Shown here one piece after another: positions 23,901-32,201 of a stretch of 64,000 nt of DNA. Below the pieces are notes generated by a model that was not told the DNA's origin, ran no database searches, and worked only from the letters and a program-made list of their open reading frames with translations. Origin of the DNA: Bacillus sp. T3 (GTDB taxonomy: Bacteria; Bacillota; Bacilli; Bacillales; Cytobacillaceae); contig NZ_CP137761.1 in the NCBI RefSeq assembly GCF_033449965.1, forward strand, positions 4,092,001-4,156,000. The letters are read 5' to 3'. Within the stretch, counting starts at the first letter, position 1. The number at the start of each line of letters is the position of its first letter. Both the position numbers and the translations under genes were made by a program.

Positions 23901-25412
23901 ATTGGAACAATCGCGGTTGGTATCGCTAAAGCAGGTGCCGATATCATTACTTTGAGTGGTTTCGACGGCGGAACTGGAGCGGCAAGAATTCATGCCCTTC
24001 AGCATGTTGGTTTGCCAGTTGAAATTGGTGTAAAGGCTGCACATAACGCTCTATTAGAGGCTGGACTTCGTCACCAAGTAGAGCTTTGGGCTGATGGCGG
24101 TATCAAGAGTGCGCAGGATGTATTAAAAGTTATGTTACTTGGCGCTAACCGTATTGGTTTCGGAACATTATCGATGATTGCAATTGGATGTACAACTTGC
24201 CGTGGCTGTCACTTAGATACTTGTCACGTTGGAATTGCCACTCAAATCGAATCTGAAGCACAAGCAAAAGCGCATGGTTTGCGTCGTTTTGTGCCAAGAC
24301 AATCAGAGCTGGCTGTTCAGGCTATTATTAACCTATTTACAGCGATTGGTACTGAATTAAAGAGCTTAGCTGCCTCCATTGGCGTACGTAATCTCCAGGA
24401 CGCAGTTGGTCGCTCAGACTTATTACAACAATTAAATGGCAATGATCAATTAGATCTAACCTATTTATTAAAAGCATTGGATATTAGTCCATTAAGTGCA
24501 AAAGAAGCCGTCGCATCAATCGAATCATCACAGCTTCAAGTTGCTGTAGGTGCGGAATATCTTGATGCAGACGTTGCTGATTTACAGCATTCACGCGAGT
24601 TCCATTCAGTAAGTTCAGAACAACGTGTACTTGGAAGCCGTGTTTCATGTCACCGTGTTCGTGGGCGTCTCGATGGTTCTTATCATGATCTGCCGCCGGT
24701 ACACCTACAATATAAAGGATCTATTCCAGGTAACGGCCTTGGTGCTTACAACTGTGATGGAATCAATATTGATATTAGCGGTGGGGCCCAGGACGGAATC
24801 GGTAAAACTTCCTTCGGTGGAAAGATTCAAGTGTTCAAATCAAAAGGAAAAGACGGCAAATTCTATAATGGCTCTGTTGGTAAAGGCTTTGGCTATGGCG
24901 CTCAAAAAGGATTGCTTGTTGCTCAAGGTGATGCTGATGCCCGTGCAGGAATCAGATTATCCGGAGCTGACATGATTATTGGCGGTCAATTAAAGAAACC
25001 AATTCCACAGGATGAAGCTGGAAACATTGGTACGAACGCTAATATTAAAGGCTTTGCTTTTGAATACATGACCAATGGTCGCGGACTTGTTTTAGGTGAC
25101 CCAGGTCCATGGATTTGTGCTGGGATGACCGGTGGGGTTGTATACCTACGTCATCAACCTGAATTAGGTTTTACAAAAGAAGCGATTCAACGAAGAATTG
25201 CTAAAGGAGCAAAGGTGACTGTCACTTCTCTAAATGAGAAAGGGATTGCTGATGTGAATGAATTACTTGGCTCCTATGTTGACGCACTTAAAGCTCAAGG
25301 ACAAACTGAGGAAGCAGACAGCTTAGCTTTTCTATTGGCTAAACCGGAAGCACACTTTGTTCAGGTTGTTCCAGTAAAAGAACAAGCCGATCCATCTGTC
25401 TCTACAGAGTGA
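20943..25412 (+). CDS. glutamate synthase large subunit
   Basis: Converts glutamine and 2-oxoglutarate to two glutamates. It has 1489 residues, close to the usual ~1500. The class II glutamine amidotransferase domain starts at the nucleophile Cys21 in 'HDACGIV', after a short propeptide. The central FMN/2-oxoglutarate domain contains 'SLNGEGGEIKDM' and 'ITLSGFDGGTGAA'. The 3Fe-4S site is C-x5-C-x4-C in 'GCTTCRGCHLDTCHVG'. A C-terminal GxGxG beta-helix domain follows. No gltD-like small subunit lies next to it, unlike B. subtilis gltAB, so the reductant source must be encoded elsewhere. It starts through an unusual split ribosome site. Confidence 0.94.
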   Translation: MDQQWSPSLFTDFHRQEHDACGIVASLEKKKIPTRENIFHCIDALVLMNHRAGFINGEGDGVGIHIDIPQQLWKEKLSSAGKDPEVINSDRFVVGHFFITKNAGPKAIISELQSKLNQNGFEILFESDKVTDSAALGPIAIQENPVFWQIACLAPLSGKELSQKLFSLIVEFEKNEAVHVASLSQYHAVYKVMGAGDILPKYYQDLASPLVASTITLGHNRYSTNTLSSFFRVQPFSVLGHNGEINTIAKLRDEARMINVPLVKDGSDSQDLSRIIETFICREGYSLFEAMDVLFPPIVNEIKAFPEHLQDLYTYIREAWGHFAQGPAGIISRFADEAVFSVDSLGLRPLWMLETEKSYLFSSEPGIIPTTEFMNDPKPLAPGEKVGFKWNGEDLETYFMSEFHGEVYKRFANRISFKDARKRINPPKVEKTVTVNYPSKITNGQYKAFGWERDHVQLVEQMAEKGVEPIRSLGHDAPLAALNLERKNIPDFIKESVAVVTNPAIDRDRETEHFSTRTIIGKRPTLFAAEETSVVVELSTPILIEGKVGYDCSEELNQPSFDQLVNIFQTAKLVSYLPTTFAKNETIPEALTRITETAIEAVKSGKTLLILDDADAHQQDSFWIDPHLVTSAVDQALVKAGVRRDCSLLVRSAALRSLHDIMIAFGLGADVVSPYYMFITVLDDTTLKTVKNLYSALTKGVEKVISTIGIHELRGYGRLFSAIGFNDEIAQCLNITNFFGSKDLAFNFESLKEDSLLRAIDYHNEKERIGKTFNLFPRIWKSIGEMASTGSYDAYREKITEQEEQNPTTIRHLIELKKTNPIGTADEVDLHVGEHDLPFVISSMSFGSQNEIAFRAYAEGADRLNMVSLNGEGGEIKDMLGKYPKTRGQQVASGRFGVNAELLNSSNLLEIKIGQGAKPGEGGHLPGSKVTAKIAEARNATIGSDLISPSNNHDIYSIEDLAQMIHELKTANDKAKVAVKVPIVPNIGTIAVGIAKAGADIITLSGFDGGTGAARIHALQHVGLPVEIGVKAAHNALLEAGLRHQVELWADGGIKSAQDVLKVMLLGANRIGFGTLSMIAIGCTTCRGCHLDTCHVGIATQIESEAQAKAHGLRRFVPRQSELAVQAIINLFTAIGTELKSLAASIGVRNLQDAVGRSDLLQQLNGNDQLDLTYLLKALDISPLSAKEAVASIESSQLQVAVGAEYLDADVADLQHSREFHSVSSEQRVLGSRVSCHRVRGRLDGSYHDLPPVHLQYKGSIPGNGLGAYNCDGINIDISGGAQDGIGKTSFGGKIQVFKSKGKDGKFYNGSVGKGFGYGAQKGLLVAQGDADARAGIRLSGADMIIGGQLKKPIPQDEAGNIGTNANIKGFAFEYMTNGRGLVLGDPGPWICAGMTGGVVYLRHQPELGFTKEAIQRRIAKGAKVTVTSLNEKGIADVNELLGSYVDALKAQGQTEEADSLAFLLAKPEAHFVQVVPVKEQADPSVSTE

Positions 25413-25477
25413 TGATCGAAATGCGGAAGCTACTTGCTTGAGAGTTAGAGCTCTAAAATTTCATAAGACACATAACG

Positions 25478-25512
25478 AAAGTGCTCGCATAGTTTTGCGG
25501 GCACTTTTTTCT
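25478..25512 (+). terminator. intrinsic terminator after glutamate synthase
   Basis: A hairpin AAAGTGCTCGCA/TGCGGGCACTTT (with a wobble pair) followed by TTTTTT. Confidence 0.85.
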
Positions 25513-25648
25513 TTTTCGAAAAATATCCCTTGAACTTCTGAAATAATCATTGTATAGTACATAATTGTTTGGCTTTTACGAAAAGGTATAGACAAGGATT
25601 TAACCCCTTGGACGCCACTTAGAAAAATGTATATGAAAGGAAAATACC

Positions 25649-26725
25649 ATGAAACTTGGTGCCCGCATTTTTAAAACGGGAATCGCAATTATTCTTGCAC
25701 TTTTATTATCAGAACTACTTCAATTACCTTCACCAGTCTTTGCTGGAATCGCAGCCATCTTTGCCATACAGCCAACCATTTATCGTTCGTTTTTATCCAT
25801 TATTGAACAAATTCAAGGTAATTTTATTGGAGCGGCTATTGCCATATCCTTTGTTTTACTTTTTGGCAACGAAATCATCATTATTGGCCTGGCCGCTATC
25901 ATCGTCATAACGATCAATTTGAAATTAAAAATTGAAAACACGATTGCTCTTTCTCTGGTAACATTAATTGCAATCATGGAAACACCTGGGGATGAATTTA
26001 TTCATTTTGCTATCATTCGTTTTTCGACCATTATGCTTGGGGTATTATCATCATTTATGGTGAATTTAATTTTTCTACCACCAAAGTACGAAAATAAGCT
26101 GTTTACAGGTGTGACTGAGGTGACAGCAGAAATCATCCGCTGGATTCGGTATAGCATTCGCCATGCATCAGAGCATCGACTTCTAAAGAATGATATCATC
26201 AAAATTAAAGATTCCATGATTAAAATAGACCAGTTGTTTCTCATGTATACAGAGGAACGGAACTATTTTAAAAAAACTACCTTAGTTAAATCCCGTAAGC
26301 TGGTCGTATATCGCCAGATGGTATCAACCGCAAAAAGGGCTCTTGATGTATTAAAACGTCTTCATCGCTATGAAAATGAGCTACAGCAAATGCCAGTAGA
26401 ATTCCAAAATGCGATACAAGCCCAGCTTGATTGCCTAATTAATCATCATGAACAAATGCTGCTTCGATTTATTGGAAAAATTAAACCCAATGCTGCATTG
26501 GAGAAACAAGACGTTTGTATGAGTAAGCAGGATTTATTTGATCTGTTTTTAGCTCAGCAAAAAGGCATTGATGAACCATATGCGCCAATCCTATTTCATT
26601 CCATGCAGGTAATCGCCTCAATTATAGAATATAGAGAACAAATCGAGCATCTAGAAACATTAATCAATAGCTTCCAATCATTTCATAAAGGTGCAAACGA
26701 GGTTGAGTTTGAGGAAGCAAAGTAA
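25649..26725 (+). CDS. aromatic acid exporter family membrane protein (YgaE-like)
   Basis: A 358-residue protein. Residues 1-145 form about four to five membrane segments in the FUSC/ArAE style ('VFAGIAAIFAIQPTIYRSF'); the C-terminal ~200 residues are a cytoplasmic helical domain. Family members are thought to export aromatic carboxylates. In B. subtilis, ygaE occupies the equivalent place between gsaB and ygaD. The start follows GAAAGGAAAATACC. It ends in a strong terminator. Confidence 0.85.
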   Translation: MKLGARIFKTGIAIILALLLSELLQLPSPVFAGIAAIFAIQPTIYRSFLSIIEQIQGNFIGAAIAISFVLLFGNEIIIIGLAAIIVITINLKLKIENTIALSLVTLIAIMETPGDEFIHFAIIRFSTIMLGVLSSFMVNLIFLPPKYENKLFTGVTEVTAEIIRWIRYSIRHASEHRLLKNDIIKIKDSMIKIDQLFLMYTEERNYFKKTTLVKSRKLVVYRQMVSTAKRALDVLKRLHRYENELQQMPVEFQNAIQAQLDCLINHHEQMLLRFIGKIKPNAALEKQDVCMSKQDLFDLFLAQQKGIDEPYAPILFHSMQVIASIIEYREQIEHLETLINSFQSFHKGANEVEFEEAK

Positions 26726-26727
26726 TA

Positions 26728-26760
26728 AGTGGCTGACACTGATGTCAGCCACTTTTTATT
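26728..26760 (+). terminator. intrinsic terminator after the exporter
   Basis: An 11-bp perfect stem AGTGGCTGACA/TGTCAGCCACT followed by a T-rich tail. Confidence 0.9.
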
Positions 26761-26822
26761 TTGCCTTACCACTTTACTTAGATGATGGGAGCGGAAATCA
26801 ACGTTTAACAAGTCCTGTTTAT

Positions 26823-27155
26823 TCAGTAAGGAAATTGCGAAGAATAACCGTTAAATTGTTGATAGGCTTGGTCAACTTTTTGTTGTTCTGCTGCTTCTAG
26901 CTTATACCAGCCTTCTTTAAACATTAAGTTAAACAAATCACGAGCACTTTGATGTGTTTCCGTCAAAATCTGCATAAAGTCAGCATGTAATTGAATATGA
27001 CTTGCTTCACGTACGGCACTATTTAAACTATCAGTTAAATATTTGCATGTGCTTAATCCATCGTTAACAAAGTCACGATCGTTCATTTCTGGCCCTTTTA
27101 CTTGAGGTAATTGTCCAGTTTGCGGATTAGCAATTTGATTTTGTTGATTTTGCAT
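26823..27155 (-). CDS. spore coat protein, CotF type
   Basis: A 110-residue protein with a Gln/Asn-rich N-terminus and the coat-F domain: 'MNDRDFVNDGLSTCKYLTDSL', then 'HADFMQILTETHQSARDLFNLMF', then 'GWYKLEAAEQQKVDQAYQQF'. These are four-helix-bundle (ferritin-like) proteins of the spore coat. The start at 27155 follows GGAGGAGAAAATCC. It pairs with the upstream relative at 27185-27451. Expression in the mother cell is inferred from the family. Confidence 0.88.
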   Translation of the reverse strand: MQNQQNQIANPQTGQLPQVKGPEMNDRDFVNDGLSTCKYLTDSLNSAVREASHIQLHADFMQILTETHQSARDLFNLMFKEGWYKLEAAEQQKVDQAYQQFNGYSSQFPY

Positions 27156-27184
27156 GGATTTTCTCCTCCATTCAAAAATTGGAA

Positions 27185-27451
27185 TTACTGCATTTGTTGC
27201 ATGCTAGGCATATTTGCTAGTGCGGTATTATTATCAACTTGTAGATGAGATAGTATTTTTTGATAATGGTTTTGGTGCATCTGCCCTGCTTTTTCAAGCG
27301 CTTGTTTAATTTCATTGTTTTGAACCTGGCTTGCTAAGTGGTGGAATTTTTTAAAGGCAAGCAGTTCCCATGATAAGGCATCCTTAATATAATCTAAATC
27401 CTTTGTTGTAATCGCAGTCGGAGGTGTCTGCATCTGTGCTTGATTTTGCAT
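27185..27451 (-). CDS. small coat-F/ferritin-like spore protein
   Basis: An 88-residue helical protein with Gln/Met-rich ends and a core 'TTKDLDYIKDALSWELLAFKK'. This is the pattern of short CotF-related proteins that accompany full coat-F proteins. I chose the ATG at 27451 because GGGAG lies 7 bases upstream; the ATG at 27457 is too close to that site. It probably forms a two-gene unit with the downstream coat-F gene, 29 bases away. Confidence 0.8.
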   Translation of the reverse strand: MQNQAQMQTPPTAITTKDLDYIKDALSWELLAFKKFHHLASQVQNNEIKQALEKAGQMHQNHYQKILSHLQVDNNTALANMPSMQQMQ

Positions 27452-27540
27452 AATCATGCTCCCTTCATAAATGACTTGTGACATCCTATAGATTTTACTA
27501 ATGGGTATATGTTTATGTAGATAAAAGTAGTAAAGTTGAC

Positions 27541-27573
27541 GAAAAAAAACCAGACTCCTAAAAAGTCTGGGTT
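27541..27573 (-). terminator. intrinsic terminator after ygaD
   Basis: The stem AACCCAGACT/AGTCTGGTTT with a T-run on the minus strand, overlapping the last codons of the gene. Confidence 0.8.
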
Positions 27574-29333
27574 TCCTCGTGAACTTTCGGTTCCAGTTGT
27601 TGAACCTGAAATAAATTATAGTAGCTGCCCTTCTTCTTCATCAATTCATCATGACGACCCATTTCCACTATTTCTCCGTGTTCAATTAGAACAATACGGT
27701 CTGCATGTGTAATCGTTGATAAACGATGTGCAACGATAAATGTAGTTCTTTGCTCAGCAAGCGTTTCAAGTGCCGCCTGAATTAGGTGCTCACTTTCTAA
27801 ATCAAGTGCTGAAGTAGCTTCATCCAGTACTAAAATTGGGGGGTTTTTAAGAAAGACCCTGGCAATGGCGATTCTTTGTTTTTGACCACCTGATAGCTTA
27901 ACGCCTCTCTCGCCCACTTTTGTATGGTATCCTTCAGAAAGTCCCATAATAAAATCATGTGCATTCGCTTGCTTTGCTGCTTGGATAACTTCTTCTTCTG
28001 ATGCAGTTGGGTTACCGAGTAAAATGTTGGTCATGACCGACTCGCTAAATAAAATATTATCCTGAAGCACCATGCCAATTTTATCCCGTAATGACCGAAC
28101 CTTTATCGAGGAGATGTCCACACCATCTAGAAGAATCTTTCCTTTTGTTACATCATAAAATCGTGGTATTAGGCTAATAAGCGAGCTTTTCCCACCTCCA
28201 CTCATCCCAACTAAAGCTAATGTTTCTCCTTTTTTCACATTGAGCGATATATCTTTTAGTACGTAATCCTCATTGTCATTATAGGAAAAGGACACATGAT
28301 CAAAAATTAAGTTCCCTTCAACTTCTTTACATTCGACTGCATTAGCAGCGTCGACTATATCATATTCTTCATCCATGAATTCGAATACCCGATCCATTGA
28401 TGCGATTGATTGTGTAATGGTTGTTGAGGAGTTCACTAATCTTCTTAATGGACTATAAAGCTTCTCGATATATGAAATAAATGCAACCATCGTTCCTAAT
28501 GATAAATCATTCTGAATGACCTGATAAGCTGAAAAGCCAATTACGATTAAAGGAGCAACATCAGTAATCGTATTAACCACTGCAAAAGACTTTGCATTCC
28601 ATCTCGTGTGATCTATTGCCTTTGTTAAGAAATTTCGGTTTTGTTTATCAAATTGCCCCTGTTCAAAATCCTCAATTGCAAAGCTTTTAATAACCGGCAT
28701 CCCCTGTACACGTTCATGTAAATAGCTTTGAACTTCTGCTAAAGCTTGGGACCGAACTCTCGTAAGCTTCCTCAGGTTCCCAAAGAAATAACGAACAGAA
28801 AAACCGTAAAAAGGAAACAAGATAAGCGAAACTAGGGTTAAAGATATATCCATTGAGAACATAATAAAGATGGCAATCACGATTGTAGCTATGTCTAACC
28901 AAAGATTCATTAATCCAGATATAACAAATGTTTTGGTTTGCTCAACATCGTTGATGACCCTGGAGATCACTTCACCAGATCTTGTATTGGCATAGTATTT
29001 AAAGCTTAATTTTTGAATATGTGTAAATAACCGATCACGAATATCATAAAGGATGCGATTTGCGGTCCACTGGGCAAAATATTGACGATAGTATTCTACT
29101 GGCGGCCTGAGAATCACAAATACAACAATCATTAAAGCCATTAGGATGAATAACTGATCTAATTTTTCCTGTTTGGATAGAATTTCGCTACCAATAACAT
29201 CATCAAGGACAAACTTAATTAATAGCGGGGTAATTAACGGAATGGAGAATTTTATTACGCCGATCAAAATCGTTCCAACAATTTGAAATCGGTATGGTTT
29301 GACAAATTGTAAGTATCTTAAAATGTTGTTCAA
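27558..29333 (-). CDS. ygaD: ABC exporter YgaD (fused permease-ATPase)
   Basis: A 591-residue half-transporter. Six membrane helices (residues ~1-310) precede the nucleotide-binding domain, with Walker A 'GMSGGGKSSLI', signature 'KLSGGQKQRIAIAR', Walker B 'ILVLDEATSALD' and the H-loop 'IVAHRLSTI'. It likely works as a homodimeric multidrug or lipid exporter. The start is a TTG preceded by a G-rich site (AGGGGGGCG). The position between the exporter and ygaC matches B. subtilis ygaD. Confidence 0.92.
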   Translation of the reverse strand: MNNILRYLQFVKPYRFQIVGTILIGVIKFSIPLITPLLIKFVLDDVIGSEILSKQEKLDQLFILMALMIVVFVILRPPVEYYRQYFAQWTANRILYDIRDRLFTHIQKLSFKYYANTRSGEVISRVINDVEQTKTFVISGLMNLWLDIATIVIAIFIMFSMDISLTLVSLILFPFYGFSVRYFFGNLRKLTRVRSQALAEVQSYLHERVQGMPVIKSFAIEDFEQGQFDKQNRNFLTKAIDHTRWNAKSFAVVNTITDVAPLIVIGFSAYQVIQNDLSLGTMVAFISYIEKLYSPLRRLVNSSTTITQSIASMDRVFEFMDEEYDIVDAANAVECKEVEGNLIFDHVSFSYNDNEDYVLKDISLNVKKGETLALVGMSGGGKSSLISLIPRFYDVTKGKILLDGVDISSIKVRSLRDKIGMVLQDNILFSESVMTNILLGNPTASEEEVIQAAKQANAHDFIMGLSEGYHTKVGERGVKLSGGQKQRIAIARVFLKNPPILVLDEATSALDLESEHLIQAALETLAEQRTTFIVAHRLSTITHADRIVLIEHGEIVEMGRHDELMKKKGSYYNLFQVQQLEPKVHEETQTF

Positions 29334-29367
29334 GTATTCGCCCCCCTATATGGCGGGAACTCATAGT

Positions 29368-29398
29368 AAAACCTGTTGATTAACATCAACAGGTCTTT
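29368..29398 (-). terminator. intrinsic terminator after ygaC
   Basis: A 10-bp stem ACCTGTTGAT/ATCAACAGGT with T-rich tail on the minus strand. Confidence 0.82.
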
Positions 29399-29427
29399 AT
29401 TTTGTACCCACTGTATTTATTTTAACA

Positions 29428-29958
29428 TTAACGTCTGTAAGTTAAATACCTTTCATACCAAATATCAATAAAATCAGGTGCAAATGGGCCTTTTCTTTGA
29501 CGGATCCATTGAATTAGCTGATCAACATTGCGTTTCAGAATTTGATCAATGATATCGGGATACTTCATTTCTTTACGATGACGTTCATACTCATCTTCAT
29601 CCAGTAAATTAAAGGTCATATCTGGAAATACTTTAATATCTAAATCATAATCAATATACTTTAATGCTTCATTGTCAAAAATATAGGGTGAACTAATATT
29701 GCAATAATAATAAATTCCATCCTCACGGAGCATACCAATGACATTAAACCAATATTGAGAATGGAAATATACAATGGCAGGCTCACGTGTAATCCACGTT
29801 CTTCCATCTGATTCTGTTACCATGGTTCGATCATTGCCACCAATGACCAAGCTTTGCGTCCCTTTTAAAATGGTTGTTTGTTCCCAGACGCGATGGATGT
29901 GCCCATTGTGTTTATAGCTATGAATTTGTACTGTTTCACCTTCGATGGGAACGCCCAA
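29428..29958 (-). CDS. ygaC: DUF402 nucleoside di/triphosphatase YgaC
   Basis: A 176-residue DUF402 protein almost identical in layout to B. subtilis YgaC; the homologue Ntdp hydrolyses nucleoside tri- and diphosphates. Conserved blocks include 'SYKHNGHIHRVWE', 'NDRTMVTESDGRTW', 'YIDYDLDIKVFPD' and the acidic 'LLDEDEYERH'. The last two carry the metal-binding carboxylates of the family. The start is a TTG after GGGGAGATTA. It is a single gene between ygaB and ygaD, all on the minus strand. Confidence 0.9.
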   Translation of the reverse strand: MGVPIEGETVQIHSYKHNGHIHRVWEQTTILKGTQSLVIGGNDRTMVTESDGRTWITREPAIVYFHSQYWFNVIGMLREDGIYYYCNISSPYIFDNEALKYIDYDLDIKVFPDMTFNLLDEDEYERHRKEMKYPDIIDQILKRNVDQLIQWIRQRKGPFAPDFIDIWYERYLTYRR

Positions 29959-30091
29959 TAATCTCCCCTACTTTCGTTCCAGAACGCTTTGTAACCTAAA
30001 CACTATGTTATCAATTATTTTTTATTAAAATAAAAAAGGTACAAAGAACAATTCCTATTTTCTATTATTATAACGGTAAAACACAGAATTT

Positions 30092-30130
30092 AAAACAAAG
30101 AGCCATTGAAAATGCATCAATGGCTTGATT
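30092..30130 (-). terminator. intrinsic terminator after ygaB
   Basis: The stem AGCCATTGA/TCAATGGCT followed by a T-rich tract on the minus strand. Confidence 0.8.
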
Positions 30131-30160
30131 TTGGTGGTATTTTTTAAAAGAATTGTACCT

Positions 30161-30415
30161 TTATTTACACATTACGTTCAATTCCTGATAGGAGCGTATC
30201 ACTTCTTCTGTTTGCTGCTCAAATATTTGATGTATTTCCCTTAGCTCTTCCTTCATGCGGATGATATCGGCTTGAACATCTTCTATTTTTGTTTCTTCTT
30301 GAAGCTTTACCAGTTCTTGTTCAATTTCTTGACATCTTTCTAGCTCAGACTGAATCTCTAACAATTTATCCATTGTTTTCATTTGCTCCGAGATTAAACG
30401 GTTAAAGTTGTTCAT
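30161..30415 (-). CDS. ygaB: YgaB-like coiled-coil protein
   Basis: An 84-residue, strongly charged protein predicted to be a single long coiled coil (heptads of Leu, Ile and Val between Glu/Lys/Gln across residues 5-75). It has no signal or membrane segment. The start follows GGAGGAAA. Position between sspE and ygaC matches B. subtilis ygaB; function unknown. Confidence 0.82.
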   Translation of the reverse strand: MNNFNRLISEQMKTMDKLLEIQSELERCQEIEQELVKLQEETKIEDVQADIIRMKEELREIHQIFEQQTEEVIRSYQELNVMCK

Positions 30416-30604
30416 TTTCCTCCACCGTCCTCATATAGATTGGTAGTTATATGAATTCGAGATGCTAGAGGAAAGTCCTTTGACTTTTTCTGTTGATTAA
30501 CGGGTTGTTTTGTCGAAAAGATAAAAATAGATAAAAATATTTTTTGATGTGACTGATTTTTTCATTTAAAGGGGTTATGTAATCGTTAATTATGTTTGGA
30601 TGGA

Positions 30605-30640
30605 TTAAAAAAGGCACTCTTCACGAATGAAGAATGCCTC
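30605..30640 (-). terminator. intrinsic terminator after sspE
   Basis: An 11-bp stem GGCATTCTTCA/TGAAGAGTGCC (one wobble pair) followed by TTTTTT on the minus strand. Confidence 0.85.
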
Positions 30641-30656
30641 TTTGTTTAATCTGTTA

Positions 30657-31001
30657 TTAGCTTTGGCCGCCAAATTGACCTGAGCCTTGAGATTTATTAG
30701 CTTGAGATTGTTGATTTTGACGTCTAACTTCAGCAGCATTTGTTTCGCTCGCAAACTCTGTTCCAAATTGGCCAGCGCCTGCGCTTGCACCTGCTCCAAA
30801 GCTTGATCCAGCTACAGAGCTTGCTCCTGACTTATTGCGTGCAGATTGAGCGTTTTGTTGTCTCACTTCTGCAGCGTTTGTTTCACTAGCGAATTCGGTT
30901 CCGAATTGGCCAGCTCCACCTTGAGATTGAGCGTTTTGTTGTCTTACTTGCTGAATATTAGTTCCAGCAGATGTTTTGTTTGGCTGATTGAAATTTGCCA
31001 T
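30657..31001 (-). CDS. sspE: gamma-type small acid-soluble spore protein
   Basis: A storage protein of the spore core, degraded at germination to supply amino acids. It has 114 residues, very rich in Gln, Asn, Ala, Gly and Ser, with no aromatic residue except Phe. Two near-perfect copies of 'GAGQFGTEFASETNAAEVR' (about residues 31-49 and 78-96) contain the 'TEFASET' cleavage site of the germination protease. The ATG at 31001 follows GGAGGTGATATCA; the frame five codons longer has no ribosome site. Forespore sigma-G control is expected from the family. Confidence 0.94.
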   Translation of the reverse strand: MANFNQPNKTSAGTNIQQVRQQNAQSQGGAGQFGTEFASETNAAEVRQQNAQSARNKSGASSVAGSSFGAGASAGAGQFGTEFASETNAAEVRRQNQQSQANKSQGSGQFGGQS

Positions 31002-31097
31002 TGATATCACCTCCACGCTAATTAATATAACCAGCGTAACAGGTTCAAATCATGGGATTTATTTCCAACCAAAAAACTAATTAGTCCTAAATATCAA

Positions 31098-31847
31098 TTA
31101 CAATAGTAATGAAATTCCACCATCAACGATAATAGTTTGCCCTCTAATCATATCGGCATTTCCTGAAAGTAAAAACATGACTGTGTTAACGATATCTTCT
31201 ATTTCAACCATTTTTCCTGCAGGTGTTTTTCGTTTAGCCTCTGCTAACATCCATTCACGATTTGGAAAATGTTTTAGAGCATCTGTATCGATAGCTCCAC
31301 CAGAAACTGCGTTAACAATGATATTTTTTGAAGCCAACTCAACCGATAAATATCGTGTTAAGGCTTCAACAGCTGCTTTTGAAACACCTACTACTGTATA
31401 ATTTTCTAAAGCACGAATGGATCCTAATGAACTAATGCTGACGATTCTACCGCCGCCATTTCGTTCCATCAGCTTAGCTGCTTCTTGGGCACAGAAAAGC
31501 AATGCTTTACTATTAATATTTAAAGTCCAGTCCCAATGCGATTCTTCAAGCTCCATTAATGGGCGTTGAACACCTGAAGCCGCATTACTCACAAATACAT
31601 CTAAACGACCAAATTCTTGATCTATATGCTCAAACATTGCTTTAATTTTGTCGACATCGCCGACATTTGCCCGTACGACTAATGCTTTCCTTCCCAATGC
31701 CTCAATCTCAGCAGCTACTTCGAGTGCAGCCGTCTTACTTCTTGCATAGTTTACAACAATATCATAGCCTTCTTTTGCGAGACGAAGTGCCGTTGCCTTT
31801 CCAATTCCTCGGCTACTACCAGTTACTAAAGCTACCTTTTGTGTCAT
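31098..31847 (-). CDS. fabL: enoyl-[acyl-carrier-protein] reductase FabL
   Basis: An NADPH-dependent short-chain dehydrogenase that completes each fatty-acid elongation cycle. It has 249 residues: the nucleotide-binding 'VTGSSRGIGKATALRLA' at the N-terminus, 'VSNAAS' in place of NNAG, catalytic Ser in 'IVSISSLGS', and 'YTVVGVSKAAVEAL' with the Tyr-x6-Lys pair typical of FabL. B. subtilis fabL (ygaA) sits next to sspE in the same order, which supports FabL over a generic SDR. The start follows GAGGAAAATAAAGA. Confidence 0.9.
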   Translation of the reverse strand: MTQKVALVTGSSRGIGKATALRLAKEGYDIVVNYARSKTAALEVAAEIEALGRKALVVRANVGDVDKIKAMFEHIDQEFGRLDVFVSNAASGVQRPLMELEESHWDWTLNINSKALLFCAQEAAKLMERNGGGRIVSISSLGSIRALENYTVVGVSKAAVEALTRYLSVELASKNIIVNAVSGGAIDTDALKHFPNREWMLAEAKRKTPAGKMVEIEDIVNTVMFLLSGNADMIRGQTIIVDGGISLLL

Positions 31848-31967
31848 TCTTTATTTTCCTCATTTCTAATACAGTGTCTTTTTTAATTTTAGCTTTTCCT
31901 AGTATAGATGACAATGATAAGAACAAACTAAATCGAAAATCATCCAAGTCGGAAAAGGGGTAATGAT

Positions 31968-32150
31968 ATGACAATTAGACGTGACATGACTGAATTGTTA
32001 ATGATGTCTAAAACAGAATGGAATGACCATGAACTCTCCTTCTACCATCAATCACTGCAACAAATGGTGCCCTATTTAAATGTTGAGGGCCAATCCATCC
32101 ACACTCAAATCATTAAAGAGATTGAGCGCCGCGGTAGCACCAACCATTAG
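31968..32150 (+). CDS. small YfhS-like protein
   Basis: A 60-residue soluble protein ('MTELLMMSKTEWNDHELSFYH') with a short helical core and no signal peptide. The start follows AAGGGGTAATGAT. It sits between fabL and mutY, the place of yfhS in B. subtilis, and is of similar size; the match rests mainly on position. Function unknown. Confidence 0.7.
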   Translation: MTIRRDMTELLMMSKTEWNDHELSFYHQSLQQMVPYLNVEGQSIHTQIIKEIERRGSTNH

Positions 32151-32157
32151 CATTTTA

Positions 32158-32201
32158 CCGCGATAAAGTAGCGGGGGACAGTCCCCCAGTACTGTGACGC
32201 G
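32158..32201. repeat. palindromic GC-rich element next to mutY
   Basis: Two nested hairpins (CCGC...GCGG and GGGGGACAGTCCCCC) in the convergent gap between yfhS and mutY. A related GTCCCCCAGT core recurs at about 57196-57205. It may serve as a terminator or be a member of a dispersed palindromic repeat family. Confidence 0.4.
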
